DNA from: Candidatus Woesearchaeota archaeon
GTDB taxonomy: Archaea > Nanobdellota > Nanobdellia > Woesearchaeales > UBA10200
Assembly: GCA_016180275.1 (NCBI GenBank)
Contig: JACPBN010000042.1
Location: 1 to 23,585 of the forward strand
Reading direction: 5' to 3'
Length of the DNA: 23,585 nucleotides
The notes below the pieces were generated by a model that saw nothing but the letters and a program-made list of their open reading frames with translations, did not search any database and was not told the origin of the DNA. The position numbers and the translations under genes are program-made. How positions within the stretch are numbered: position 1 is the first letter of the stretch; the number at the start of each line of letters is the position of its first letter. Positions 13,544 through 21,224 of the stretch are shown piece by piece.

Positions 13544-15172
13544 ATTTCCCTAATAACAAAAGCAGATTCTGAACGTTTAATTAAGTATGGTTTTCTTACT
13601 AGCAAAGACGATGCATATAAGTTTAAAGATAAGACTCCAGAAGAAAGAACAAAGTTAATGAGAGAATATGACGGAGATAAATTATCTGAGTTTGCAAACC
13701 ATGAGATTGCTGAAGAAACACAATTTAATGTAATGAAAACAAAATTTCCTAAGCCTGTCAAGAGATACAGGTTATGGTGGGAAAATTTTAACCTAAGCAT
13801 AGAAGAAGCTTATTTCTGGACTTTGGAGCATGTGAGAAACAGATGCGCAATGCCTTATGTAATTAAGACAGAAGATGTTTTTAGCGCAGCAGAAAATAGT
13901 GCATTTTTTGGGGTAAGCCAGCAGAGAATTGGTTTGCAGCAGGATAAGGTCTCTCAATTTCTTGCAACTATCGGCAAGATGATTAAAGAAATATTTCAGT
14001 TAGTAAGAGAGCTGAGAATTATCGACGAGAGAATGGAATATTATAAGGAAAGCTACAGCGCTATTGATCCAAGAAAAGCAACTGCTTCTGAAATTACGCT
14101 CAAAGGCGTTTACATAGACATGGTAGAACAGGGAGCAAAAAATCCTGCCAGTGTTTATGGAATGGCAAGAGAGCTTCAGTTTGCTACGCTTCCAGACCTA
14201 TTTTTTTCAACGCAACCAAGAACAAGCCAAGAAGTAAATGCTGTTGTTGATGGCTTATTGTTTAATGATATGGTAAAGCGTGTTCTAAAGAGAAAATTAT
14301 ATGGATATCTAAAGTGGAAAGAACATACCTATGATGAGCTGAAAAACAGAAGAGCATTTACATTAAAGTATCTTAACCAGCACTGGGAGATAATCAGAAT
14401 GTATATGAATTGGGTAAGGCCGTATCTGAGGCATGTCAAGCGCCTTACAATGGACGAAGAAAGAATGAAGACACCGGATTTAGTTGCTGCATTTGAAGGC
14501 TCAATGGTAGAAATTGAGTTTCTTGCTTATCAGCTTCCTGTTGGATTAAGTACAGAAGCATATCTATCAAACAAAGATGCATGGCAATCTGCGGGCGGCA
14601 GACAAAATAAGCAGATGTACGCATGCATACTTGCACATTTCTTATTCAGGACACGCCCTGGAATGAGTTATCAGCAGGAAGGCTATAATCGCGGCCCAAT
14701 ACATATTGGCAAAATGCAGCTTGATATAAGAAGCTATGTATGGACTAAAAAGCAGATAGATAATTACATAAAACTAAAAGATGATGAAGATCTTGAGTTA
14801 ATGGAAACTATTTCTGGCAGCGTAAAAGCTGCAATGGAAGCATTGGGAGATGAGTTAATAAGATACTTAAATGAGGCAAAAGGCAATGTAGAGAAAAAAA
14901 TTGGTGAACATGAACAACATAAAGAGTATGCGCCTAACTTTTTAGATCCATTAACAGCGCCATTCACGGGATTTATTGACTTAATTAAATCATTCAGAGG
15001 AGGACATGAGCACGGCAAAGGCGAACATGGGCATGACGGAGGCCATGATTCAGGTGATGAAGAGCATATATCAGAAAAAGAAAAGAAGATTGCAGCAGAC
15101 AGGGTTAAATGGTGTGCATTTGAAGTATATAAAAATTTCAAAAGAGAGCATAAGATGCTGCATTGGAATTAG
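13544..15172 (+). CDS. large cytoplasmic protein of unknown function, probable ATT start
   Basis: This is a 542-residue soluble, mostly helical protein if started at ATT 13544; the first ATG is 13658 (504 residues). I prefer ATT because AAGAGG (13531-13536) sits 7 nt before it, as in neighbouring genes, and the 38 codons before the ATG read like real protein (SLITKADSERLIKYGF, then KDKTPEERTKLMREYDGD). The ATG has no ribosome site. The centre has RYRLWWENFNLSIEEAYFW and long helices. A His/Gly-rich segment (about 486-507, GGHEHGKGEHGHDGGH) could bind metal. No signal peptide or membrane helix is seen. I recognise no family. Its place among pilin genes suggests a cytosolic part of the same system. 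Element B starts 34 nt after the stop. Confidence 0.8.
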   Translation: MSLITKADSERLIKYGFLTSKDDAYKFKDKTPEERTKLMREYDGDKLSEFANHEIAEETQFNVMKTKFPKPVKRYRLWWENFNLSIEEAYFWTLEHVRNRCAMPYVIKTEDVFSAAENSAFFGVSQQRIGLQQDKVSQFLATIGKMIKEIFQLVRELRIIDERMEYYKESYSAIDPRKATASEITLKGVYIDMVEQGAKNPASVYGMARELQFATLPDLFFSTQPRTSQEVNAVVDGLLFNDMVKRVLKRKLYGYLKWKEHTYDELKNRRAFTLKYLNQHWEIIRMYMNWVRPYLRHVKRLTMDEERMKTPDLVAAFEGSMVEIEFLAYQLPVGLSTEAYLSNKDAWQSAGGRQNKQMYACILAHFLFRTRPGMSYQQEGYNRGPIHIGKMQLDIRSYVWTKKQIDNYIKLKDDEDLELMETISGSVKAAMEALGDELIRYLNEAKGNVEKKIGEHEQHKEYAPNFLDPLTAPFTGFIDLIKSFRGGHEHGKGEHGHDGGHDSGDEEHISEKEKKIAADRVKWCAFEVYKNFKREHKMLHWN

Positions 15173-15205
15173 GGAAAAAATGATTTGTTTAGCAACATCA
15201 AAAGC

Positions 15206-15393
15206 AGTGGCGACTGCCAATTTTTGACGAACATAATTCTAGGATAATCATACCAATGTTGCGACGGGCAATGCAAGCTAATGAATAAGCCGTTAGTGCG
15301 ACTTTATGTCGCACACTTTTATCAAATTTTCGTAAAATTTGGGAGGAGCAACTCTTTGGCAATCTAAGCCGGTGTTCGTCGGCAGCCGCCACT
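15206..15393 (+). ncRNA. structured element B (three-copy RNA-like family)
   Basis: The outer stem is 15206-15218 (AGTGGCGACTGCC) with 15381-15393 (12 of 13 paired). A bulge AATTTTT (15219-15225) lies on the 5' side only. The second stem, GACGAACA (15226-15233) with TGTTCGTC (15373-15380), is perfect. Inside, CCAA-T-GTTGC (15253-15262) pairs with GCAAC-TCT-TTGG (15348-15359). A hairpin GTGCGA-CTTTATG-TCGCAC (15296-15313 region) and an AAATTTT/AAAATTT hairpin follow, then GGGAGGAGCAACTCTT (15341-15356). The block 15294-15356 matches element C in 61 of 63 positions, and the two differences are opposite each other in the hairpin stem. ACTTTTTC directly after the outer stem could act as a terminator. 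It starts 34 nt after the upstream stop codon. Confidence 0.75.
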
Positions 15394-15562
15394 TTTTCTA
15401 TTTAGTTAAAGTTAAGCTAAACAAATACCAACAACCAATCTCTCACACCAAACTTTTTATACACTGCTGCATTTATCTGTAATTAATTAGTATTCCTAAC
15501 TAATAGTATGATTCATAGAGGTAATTATTGCAGATAGACAGGCAATAGAGGTAAAAATCCAT

Positions 15563-16213
15563 ATGGAACAAGAACTAGAAGACTTAAAGAACTTATCACC
15601 AGATGAAAGAATAAAGAGATTAAAAGAAATACAAGAAAGAAGAAAGAAAGAGATAGAGGAAGCTCAGGGTTTGATGTCATTGACAGAGGAAGAGATTAAA
15701 CAGAGAGAGAGAGAAAGAGAGCAGCTTCCAATTCCGCAGTTAAAGTCTGACACCTTTGAAAATTTATTGGGCGAGACAGACAGAGAAATGTTTCGCATGA
15801 AAAGGTTTACTAACGAAAAGATTACTGCTTCTGATGATAAGAGAACTACCGGAACAGCTACAGCAGGCCAACAGCTTGAAGAATTGCCTCTTGAAGAGAC
15901 CTTGAGAAGAGATGCTCCGCAGTTAAGCGCAGACCAGCGTGCTGCAATGGAACGTGACCAGTATGTTAAAGAGCTTAGCATGGTCCCAACGCCCCAATTA
16001 TACAATACAATCAAAAGCATACAGGAAAACTACAAAACAACAGGGATATTAACAGGTGCTGAAAGAGAGCAGCTATACTCATTAAACAAGGCAATGGATG
16101 AAAAGGCAGATGCTATCCGCGCAGGCGAATATAATCCAAGCGAATATATTATGAAAGAAGTTGATGCCGGATCAAATATAATTAATAAGTTAATGAGAGA
16201 TTATGAAAGGTAA
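15563..16213 (+). CDS. charged coiled-coil protein of unknown function
   Basis: A 216-residue soluble protein. Residues 1-55 are a highly charged helix or coiled coil (LSPDERIKRLKEIQERRKKEIEEA, with a run of Arg/Glu at REREREQ). A linker with LPIPQL and Thr/Gly/Gln-rich sequence follows, then a second helical half (about 120-216; VPTPQLYNTIKSI, GILTGAEREQLYSLNKAMDE). No catalytic motif, signal or membrane segment is visible. ATAGAGG lies about 12 nt before the ATG, and a TATA-like CTTTTTATAC sits near 15451, so the leader RNA is about 80 nt. It is the last gene of the pilin-linked block and may be a cytosolic adaptor; that is inference. Confidence 0.7.
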   Translation: MEQELEDLKNLSPDERIKRLKEIQERRKKEIEEAQGLMSLTEEEIKQREREREQLPIPQLKSDTFENLLGETDREMFRMKRFTNEKITASDDKRTTGTATAGQQLEELPLEETLRRDAPQLSADQRAAMERDQYVKELSMVPTPQLYNTIKSIQENYKTTGILTGAEREQLYSLNKAMDEKADAIRAGEYNPSEYIMKEVDAGSNIINKLMRDYER

Positions 16214-16299
16214 ATTCTGGTTTTTTCACTTAAAAAACAGAAAGATTAATATAGATAAAAAGAATAACATGTTATAACACAGAATAACTAGGTAAAATA

Positions 16300-16497
16300 A
16301 TGATCTTAGACATTACAGAGCATGCAAAAGAAAAGATGCTGATCTACGGCATTACTGCAAAGCAGATAATCAAAACAATAAAGCAAGGCGCAAAATTTCA
16401 GCAGACAGATGGATTTTTGGCAAAATACTCGTATCTAAGAGTTGCATACAAAAAAAGAGGAGAGATGTACAGAATAAAAACAGTTTATATTGAATAA
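16300..16497 (+). CDS. DUF4258-like small toxin (RelE/MqsR-like fold)
   Basis: A 65-residue basic protein. Features fitting DUF4258 are TEHAKEKMLIYGITAKQI at the N-terminus (a His followed by a helix and 'G-I-T'), the central IKQGAKFQQTDGF, and the beta hairpin YLRVAYKKRGEMYRIKTVYI at the end. Proteins of this kind are compact RNA-cleaving toxins related to the RelE/ParE fold and are often encoded beside a YgiT-type zinc-finger antitoxin, which is just what follows. The predicted target is mRNA. The catalytic residue cannot be assigned from sequence alone. Toxin-first order is as in MqsR-MqsA. The gap to the antitoxin is about 50 nt. Confidence 0.72.
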   Translation: MILDITEHAKEKMLIYGITAKQIIKTIKQGAKFQQTDGFLAKYSYLRVAYKKRGEMYRIKTVYIE

Positions 16498-16551
16498 AAA
16501 TTATCGTCACGGAATATAGTAGATTTAATAGCTTATTGAAGGTGAATGCAA

Positions 16552-16899
16552 ATGGCTGAAGATGAAATGCAATGTTGGGAATGTAACGGAAGATATTCTT
16601 ACAAGATGGCTGATTTTTCAGTATATGGAATTAGCTTAGGTAAATTTAAAGCTAAAGTCTGCAATAAATGCGGAGATAAAGTATTTGGTGAAGAAGTTTC
16701 CGGCCAGATGGATAAGATTGCAAAACAAAGAGGCCTTTGGGGATTAGAAGCAAAAACAAAGATAGGCAGAGTTGGAAATGCATTAGATGTCAAAATAAGC
16801 ACTAAGATAGCAAAATTTTGTGAACTGAAAAAAGGCAGAGAAGTGTCTGTAAGGCCTGAAGGCAAGAACAAGATATTAATAGAAGTGATTGCTGCATAA
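16552..16899 (+). CDS. antitoxin: CxxC zinc ribbon fused to an AbrB-like domain
   Basis: A 115-residue protein with two parts. Residues 8-40 are a YgiT/MqsA-type zinc ribbon with CWEC (8-11) and CNKC (37-40). Residues 68-113 look like a SpoVT/AbrB (MazE-like) DNA-binding domain: GRVGNALDVKISTKIAKFCELKKGREVSV, then KILIEVI. The ribbon would bind the toxin and the AbrB domain the operon promoter. Well-known MqsA antitoxins use a helix-turn-helix instead, so the AbrB fusion is a variant. I chose the ATG at 16552 over 16546, because GAAGGTG (16538-16544) is only 1 nt before the first ATG but 7 nt before the second. Confidence 0.78.
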   Translation: MAEDEMQCWECNGRYSYKMADFSVYGISLGKFKAKVCNKCGDKVFGEEVSGQMDKIAKQRGLWGLEAKTKIGRVGNALDVKISTKIAKFCELKKGREVSVRPEGKNKILIEVIAA

Positions 16900-16971
16900 G
16901 CAAATAGATTAAATCAGGATAGCAGGATTTAAATATCCATATAACATAATAGATATAAAAAAGGTGTTGTC

Positions 16972-19326
16972 ATGGTAGTATTCAGCGAAAGTAATTACCA
17001 CCCTATGGACAGAGATTATTCTACGTCCGGCAATAGCTCTGTTGATTTGGATAGCGCTCCACAAATGGCTATTGAGCAGCCAATTAATTCTGAGCCAAAT
17101 CCAATCACAATTGCAGATGTCGGGCAGAGTGTTACAGAAGGCAACAGATTTGGTATGTTTAGGCAGAGCATAAACGCAGCAATCAGGATTGGTGCGCGCA
17201 AAATTGAATTACAAACCCAAATGGGCGGCGGAGCAGAGCCTGTTGGCGCAGAAAGTTATGGCAAAGCTTCCAGAGAAGAATTAAGAGAAATTGCAAGAGC
17301 TAACCAAATTGAATTTCAGGCAGTGCATGCCCCTACACAAATAGGAAATCTTTCAGGGTTTGTGCCAAGGCAGGGAGGAGCAGGAGATTTTAGCGATGAA
17401 CATAGAAAAGCAGCAATTGAAGAAATAAAAAAAGCCATAGATTTTTCTGCAGATGTTGCCCAAGGCGGAGCAGTTGTAGTGCATACAGGCGAATACCATA
17501 GGCCATTATCTGAGCAGAAATGGGCAAAAGAATATGACCAGTCAGGTAAAGAAAGATACAAGTTTCTATCATACAAGGAAGAGCCAGAAAGAGCAGTCTT
17601 ATACATGGTAGACAAAAGAAATGGAAGAGTTATTGGTGATGTTAGAAAAAATCAGACAGTTCGTGAGCCTATATTTTTAACAGCAGGAGAAGAGGATAAA
17701 GATACAGGAATTAATTTTTCAAAATACATAGGTGAGTGGGATGATAGGAAATATAAAAGAACAAACAATGGCTATATAGAGCAGGGTGATTTGCTGGACA
17801 GAAACGGCAAATGGCTTGACCCTGAAGATGAAAATGACCTATTCCAGCGTGTCCCAAAATATAATCCTGATGGCACACGATTTGAATCACGTGAATTAAC
17901 CTGGAAAGATTTTCAGGAGAGAGCAGAAAAATATAATAACAGGCATAAAAATGATATATCGGACCGCAAACTATATGAGAGAACTCCTGAAGAGGAATTT
18001 TTTAGAACCCAGCTTCAGACACAAATATTACAGCAAAGAGGAAGTTCATTATTCCATGGCAGATATTATGAAGAAGAACGCGATGCATGGAAAAAATTAC
18101 AGGAAGCATTAGAATTCTATAAAGAGCTCGAGAGTAAAATGCCTGAAGAGGACGTATGGAAAATTGCTAAAGAGGACCATTCAAGAAGATTTGGTGACCC
18201 TAGGTTTATACCCTCTGAATTTAAAAAGCCAACAGATTTGCTGCAGAAATCTATCAGAGAGCTGGAGCTTGAGATGAAATATACAAGAGAAGCTTCTGCA
18301 GCAGCAGATGCACAGGCAGATTCTCAGCTTGACAATCTAAGAAATATAGAGCCAATAAGCAGATATGCAAAAGATCAAAGTATGAAGTCATATGCAGAAG
18401 TTGCTATTCATGCAATGCAGCAAAGTGAGCGCCAGGAAATTACAAGACCAATTTTTGTTGCGCCTGAGAATATATTTCCTGAAATGGGTTATGGAAGCCA
18501 TCCAGAAGAGCTGATAGAATTAGTGCAAGACGCAAGAAGTAAGATGGTTCAGTTCTTAACTTCTCCAAAGATAGATAACCCACACGGTAAACGATATACA
18601 TTAGATGAGGCAAAAAATGCAGCCTCCGAAGAATTTAAGCAAAAGTATGGACAAAGTTTTGGCAAAGAGGAGCATGAAAAATACCAAATAGATGAACGAT
18701 CTAATCAAATAGTTGGTAGAATGAAACAAGAGACAAATCCGTGGTTTCAGCCAGGCATGACAAAGGAACAAGCTACAAAAGAAGCAGCAGAACATATAAG
18801 AGCAACTTTTGATACTCAACATCTTTCTATGTGGAGACAGCATTTCCAGCCAATCTATGTGCAGGGTGAAGGGAGAATAGAAACAAAGCAAGAGACAGAT
18901 GGCAGATTCAGAGAATGGTATATGGAACAAGTTGAAAAGATGGAAAAAAATAAGATAATCGGCCATGTGCATTTAGTTGATTCAATGGGTTCTGGACATC
19001 ATCATTTACCTGGCGGCCAAGGAGAATGGCCAGTTATAGATGCTGCGACTTATCTAAAGAAAAAAGGCTATGATATTACAATAACAAGCGAAGGATGGGG
19101 AGAAGAGACAATTTCACAAGGCAGAATATTGACTGAAGTTTGGAAAGCTCTTGGCAGCCCAATTTATAGCCTGCAAGGGCCTACAGGTGTCGGAAGAGGC
19201 GGTGCAGCAAGATGGGACGACGTACAATTTTCATATTTTGGACAAAATAGGCCGCCATATTACATATTTGGCGGGTATGCGCCTAGCAATGACTGGACAT
19301 TGTTTTCACAGGTGCCATTGGAGTAA
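16972..19326 (+). CDS. TIM-barrel metal-binding protein (AP endonuclease 2 / xylose isomerase-like) with a large insertion
   Basis: A 784-residue soluble protein whose two ends match one AP-endonuclease-2-type TIM barrel. Likely metal ligands in order: His119 (VHAP), His171 (VVVHTGEY), Glu499 (APENIFPE), Asp614 and His617 (TFDTQHLSM), His665/His667/Asp670 (HVHLVDS), HHHLPGGQGEW (676-686) and Glu707 (TSEGWG). Normal family members have 250-300 residues; here residues from about 180 to 490 are a charged, helical insertion. The fold acts on sugars or abasic DNA; which one applies here cannot be told. The first 45 residues are low complexity and no signal peptide is seen. AAAGGTG lies about 7 nt before the ATG. 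It follows the toxin-antitoxin pair and has its own TATA-like ATTTAAATAT. Confidence 0.78.
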   Translation: MVVFSESNYHPMDRDYSTSGNSSVDLDSAPQMAIEQPINSEPNPITIADVGQSVTEGNRFGMFRQSINAAIRIGARKIELQTQMGGGAEPVGAESYGKASREELREIARANQIEFQAVHAPTQIGNLSGFVPRQGGAGDFSDEHRKAAIEEIKKAIDFSADVAQGGAVVVHTGEYHRPLSEQKWAKEYDQSGKERYKFLSYKEEPERAVLYMVDKRNGRVIGDVRKNQTVREPIFLTAGEEDKDTGINFSKYIGEWDDRKYKRTNNGYIEQGDLLDRNGKWLDPEDENDLFQRVPKYNPDGTRFESRELTWKDFQERAEKYNNRHKNDISDRKLYERTPEEEFFRTQLQTQILQQRGSSLFHGRYYEEERDAWKKLQEALEFYKELESKMPEEDVWKIAKEDHSRRFGDPRFIPSEFKKPTDLLQKSIRELELEMKYTREASAAADAQADSQLDNLRNIEPISRYAKDQSMKSYAEVAIHAMQQSERQEITRPIFVAPENIFPEMGYGSHPEELIELVQDARSKMVQFLTSPKIDNPHGKRYTLDEAKNAASEEFKQKYGQSFGKEEHEKYQIDERSNQIVGRMKQETNPWFQPGMTKEQATKEAAEHIRATFDTQHLSMWRQHFQPIYVQGEGRIETKQETDGRFREWYMEQVEKMEKNKIIGHVHLVDSMGSGHHHLPGGQGEWPVIDAATYLKKKGYDITITSEGWGEETISQGRILTEVWKALGSPIYSLQGPTGVGRGGAARWDDVQFSYFGQNRPPYYIFGGYAPSNDWTLFSQVPLE

Positions 19327-19345
19327 GAAAATAAAAAAGAGCAAA

Positions 19346-19354
19346 TTATATAAA
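19346..19354 (+). promoter_or_regulatory. TATA box of the nucleotidyltransferase gene
   Basis: TTATATAAA is about 27 nt before the ATG at 19377, with no ribosome site between, so a leaderless transcript is expected. Confidence 0.6.
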
Positions 19355-19376
19355 GAATTACAACTTACAAATTTCT

Positions 19377-19934
19377 ATGGAAAGATCAATATCAGATTTA
19401 AACCTGCTAGAGCGTTTTGCAACAGAATTTTGCAACATTCTTGAGAAACATGTAGAATATATAATTGTCTCTGGTTTTGTAGCAATTGCTTCTGGCAGAG
19501 TTAGAGGTACAGAAGATATAGACATTATAATTAAAAAACTTGATTTTAACAAATTCAAAAAATTGCATGAAGAATTGGTTAAGCATGACTTTGTATGTAT
19601 GCAAAGCGATGAACCTGAAAGTATTTACGAGTATCTTACTGATAAGGCATCTGTCAGATATACATGGAAGGATAAGCCAATCCCTGAAATGGAATTAAAA
19701 TTTGTTAAAGATATAATTGATGATGAGCAGTTTAGGACTAGGAAAAAATTAAAATTGACTGGGATGAGCCTATGGTTTTCTTCTGTTGAAATCAATATTG
19801 CCTTTAAGGAAGAATATCTTAAGTCAGATAAAGACATAGAGGATGCTAATCATCTGAGAATAGTTTATAAAGATGAGATAAATGAAAGCGAAATACAAAG
19901 ATTCAAAAAGCTTATTAAGAAGATAAGGTTATAA
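19377..19934 (+). CDS. nucleotidyltransferase-fold protein (AbiEii/DUF6036-like)
   Basis: A 185-residue protein with the minimal nucleotidyltransferase signature: SGFVAIASGRVRGTEDIDI (32-50), where a Ser/Gly-Gly turn is followed by Asp47 and Asp49 that would bind metal. The rest is mixed alpha/beta with a charged helical end. Such proteins occur as toxins of AbiE-type pairs or as solitary tRNA or protein nucleotidyltransferases. The next gene begins 7 nt after this stop and encodes a small helical protein, so they are probably one operon and may be a toxin-antitoxin pair. Substrate unknown. Confidence 0.72.
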   Translation: MERSISDLNLLERFATEFCNILEKHVEYIIVSGFVAIASGRVRGTEDIDIIIKKLDFNKFKKLHEELVKHDFVCMQSDEPESIYEYLTDKASVRYTWKDKPIPEMELKFVKDIIDDEQFRTRKKLKLTGMSLWFSSVEINIAFKEEYLKSDKDIEDANHLRIVYKDEINESEIQRFKKLIKKIRL

Positions 19935-19940
19935 ATAAAA

Positions 19941-20165
19941 ATGAGAGACAAAACACACATGGAATTTGTAGAAAGCTGGGCTAATTTTGTAAAGAATAAT
20001 CCTCCAAGTGAATGGAAGCCTGCATTAAATGAGTTTATTAATGCGCAGTATGATATGCATGCTAATTTTATTGAACGCCTTAAGAAGACTAAAGATGGCA
20101 GAGAGAAAATCATAAAACTTTATAACATAAAAAACCTAAAAGGTTATAAGAAATTATTGAACTAG
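19941..20165 (+). CDS. small helical protein paired with the nucleotidyltransferase
   Basis: A 74-residue, charged, mostly helical protein (HMEFVESWANFVKNNPPSEW, then ALNEFINAQYDMHANFIERL and KTKDGREKIIKLYNIKNLK). It starts 7 nt after the nucleotidyltransferase stop, with no ribosome site beyond an A-rich run, so translation may be coupled. The size and pairing suggest an antitoxin or regulatory partner, but no DNA-binding motif is seen. Its last codons abut the end of the convergent metallopeptidase-like gene. Confidence 0.65.
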   Translation: MRDKTHMEFVESWANFVKNNPPSEWKPALNEFINAQYDMHANFIERLKKTKDGREKIIKLYNIKNLKGYKKLLN

Positions 20166-20168
20166 AGA

Positions 20169-21053
20169 TTACTTCTTATCTGCATCTTGCTTGACATTAA
20201 TCCTCACAGCATATTTGCTATCTTTGCTCAGCATCCATGCAGTTATCTGCCTTGTCTCATATTCATCCTGTGTGTGGATAGCTTCATGCACCATTGTCTC
20301 TCTTTGCTTGTGGAATGAGATTTGGTCTGTTATCGCCATGTAGTTAGTGTTTAGGTAAGTGAATCCATATAATCCTATCGGAAGCGGTTGGATATCTATA
20401 ATCTTATCTGGCACCAGGTTAGTAAAGTCTTGGAGTGCTTGGTCTCGTCTTTGTTCATAGTCAGAAGATTGGGGTGCAAAAGAATTCTCTAATAATTCAT
20501 AAGTAACTTTCTGCCCAGAAGGAGTTAATAAAGTGTATGAGAGCAACGGAGCGTAATTTGTTATGTTGTTTTTTGCCAGCAGATTACTTTTTCCTGAGTG
20601 ATTTCCAGAAGAATCAGTAAATTCTGCGTCAATGACAGGAGAATAGGAATTAGCTGCACCATCATCAGCCCTATCAGATATATTTTTAGCTGCATTACTA
20701 TTATCAGCAATATACTTACTATCTGCTGCCACAAAGCCCCGAGGAAATCCTGCCAAATATTTTTCATCAACTAATGCAACCAGTGTTTCCTTAACTCTTC
20801 TCTCGATATTAACTTCTTCATGAAACTTTTCTTCATTGGTAATTGAGCCATCAGAATGAGGCGTATTTATTATTGAATGAACTTTATGGATCTTTATTCT
20901 TTCGATTTTTTCCTCGAGTTTTAGAATTCTTGTTCGGGTGCGCTTAGCAAATAGGGCAGTATTGTTTTTTGCGGTTATTATAGCATTAGCTATCTCATTT
21001 GTTGCAGGATTCTGCACTAAAGCAGTTTGAGCAGATTGGGACAATTGGTACAT
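20169..21053 (-). CDS. putative HExxH zinc metallopeptidase, no signal peptide
   Basis: A 294-residue protein. The C-terminal third has ETMVHEAIHTQDEYETR, where HEAIH (256-260) is a classical zinc HExxH motif and Glu264 or Glu266 could be the third ligand, an unusually close spacing. The middle has Ser/Asn/Asp-rich low-complexity sequence (about 110-160). The first 60 residues are helical and basic (KRTRTRILKLEEKIERIKIHK). No signal peptide or membrane helix is visible, so it may act inside the cell or leave by another route. A TATA-like run sits about 25-30 nt before the ATG on the minus strand. Peptidase function is inferred from one motif and needs the third ligand confirmed. Confidence 0.6.
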   Translation of the reverse strand: MYQLSQSAQTALVQNPATNEIANAIITAKNNTALFAKRTRTRILKLEEKIERIKIHKVHSIINTPHSDGSITNEEKFHEEVNIERRVKETLVALVDEKYLAGFPRGFVAADSKYIADNSNAAKNISDRADDGAANSYSPVIDAEFTDSSGNHSGKSNLLAKNNITNYAPLLSYTLLTPSGQKVTYELLENSFAPQSSDYEQRRDQALQDFTNLVPDKIIDIQPLPIGLYGFTYLNTNYMAITDQISFHKQRETMVHEAIHTQDEYETRQITAWMLSKDSKYAVRINVKQDADKK

Positions 21054-21224
21054 TACATCTAAGTAAAAACAGAGAGTATTTTAATATATGTTTAACTTGA
21101 AGTCATCAAAACTGCGACAAATATGTCATATGGTTACATAATGCAATAGTATAACGTTATGCTAATTTCTGATTATAGGCGCTAAACAAAATTTTTGCCG
21201 TATGTGCATAGTAAAAATTTACTA

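Noticed and set aside
15206..15393. Miniature transposon with terminal inverted repeats
   Set aside because: The outer inverted repeats differ in sequence between the three copies, whereas a transposon family would share its ends; no target-site duplication was seen.
15206..15393. RNase P RNA or SRP RNA
   Set aside because: The universally conserved motifs of these RNAs are not seen, and three copies would be unexpected.
16220..16238. Hairpin GTTTTTT-CACTT-AAAAAAC after the 15563-16213 gene
   Set aside because: It is AT-only apart from one G-C pair and has no T-run after it on the plus strand; too weak to call a terminator.
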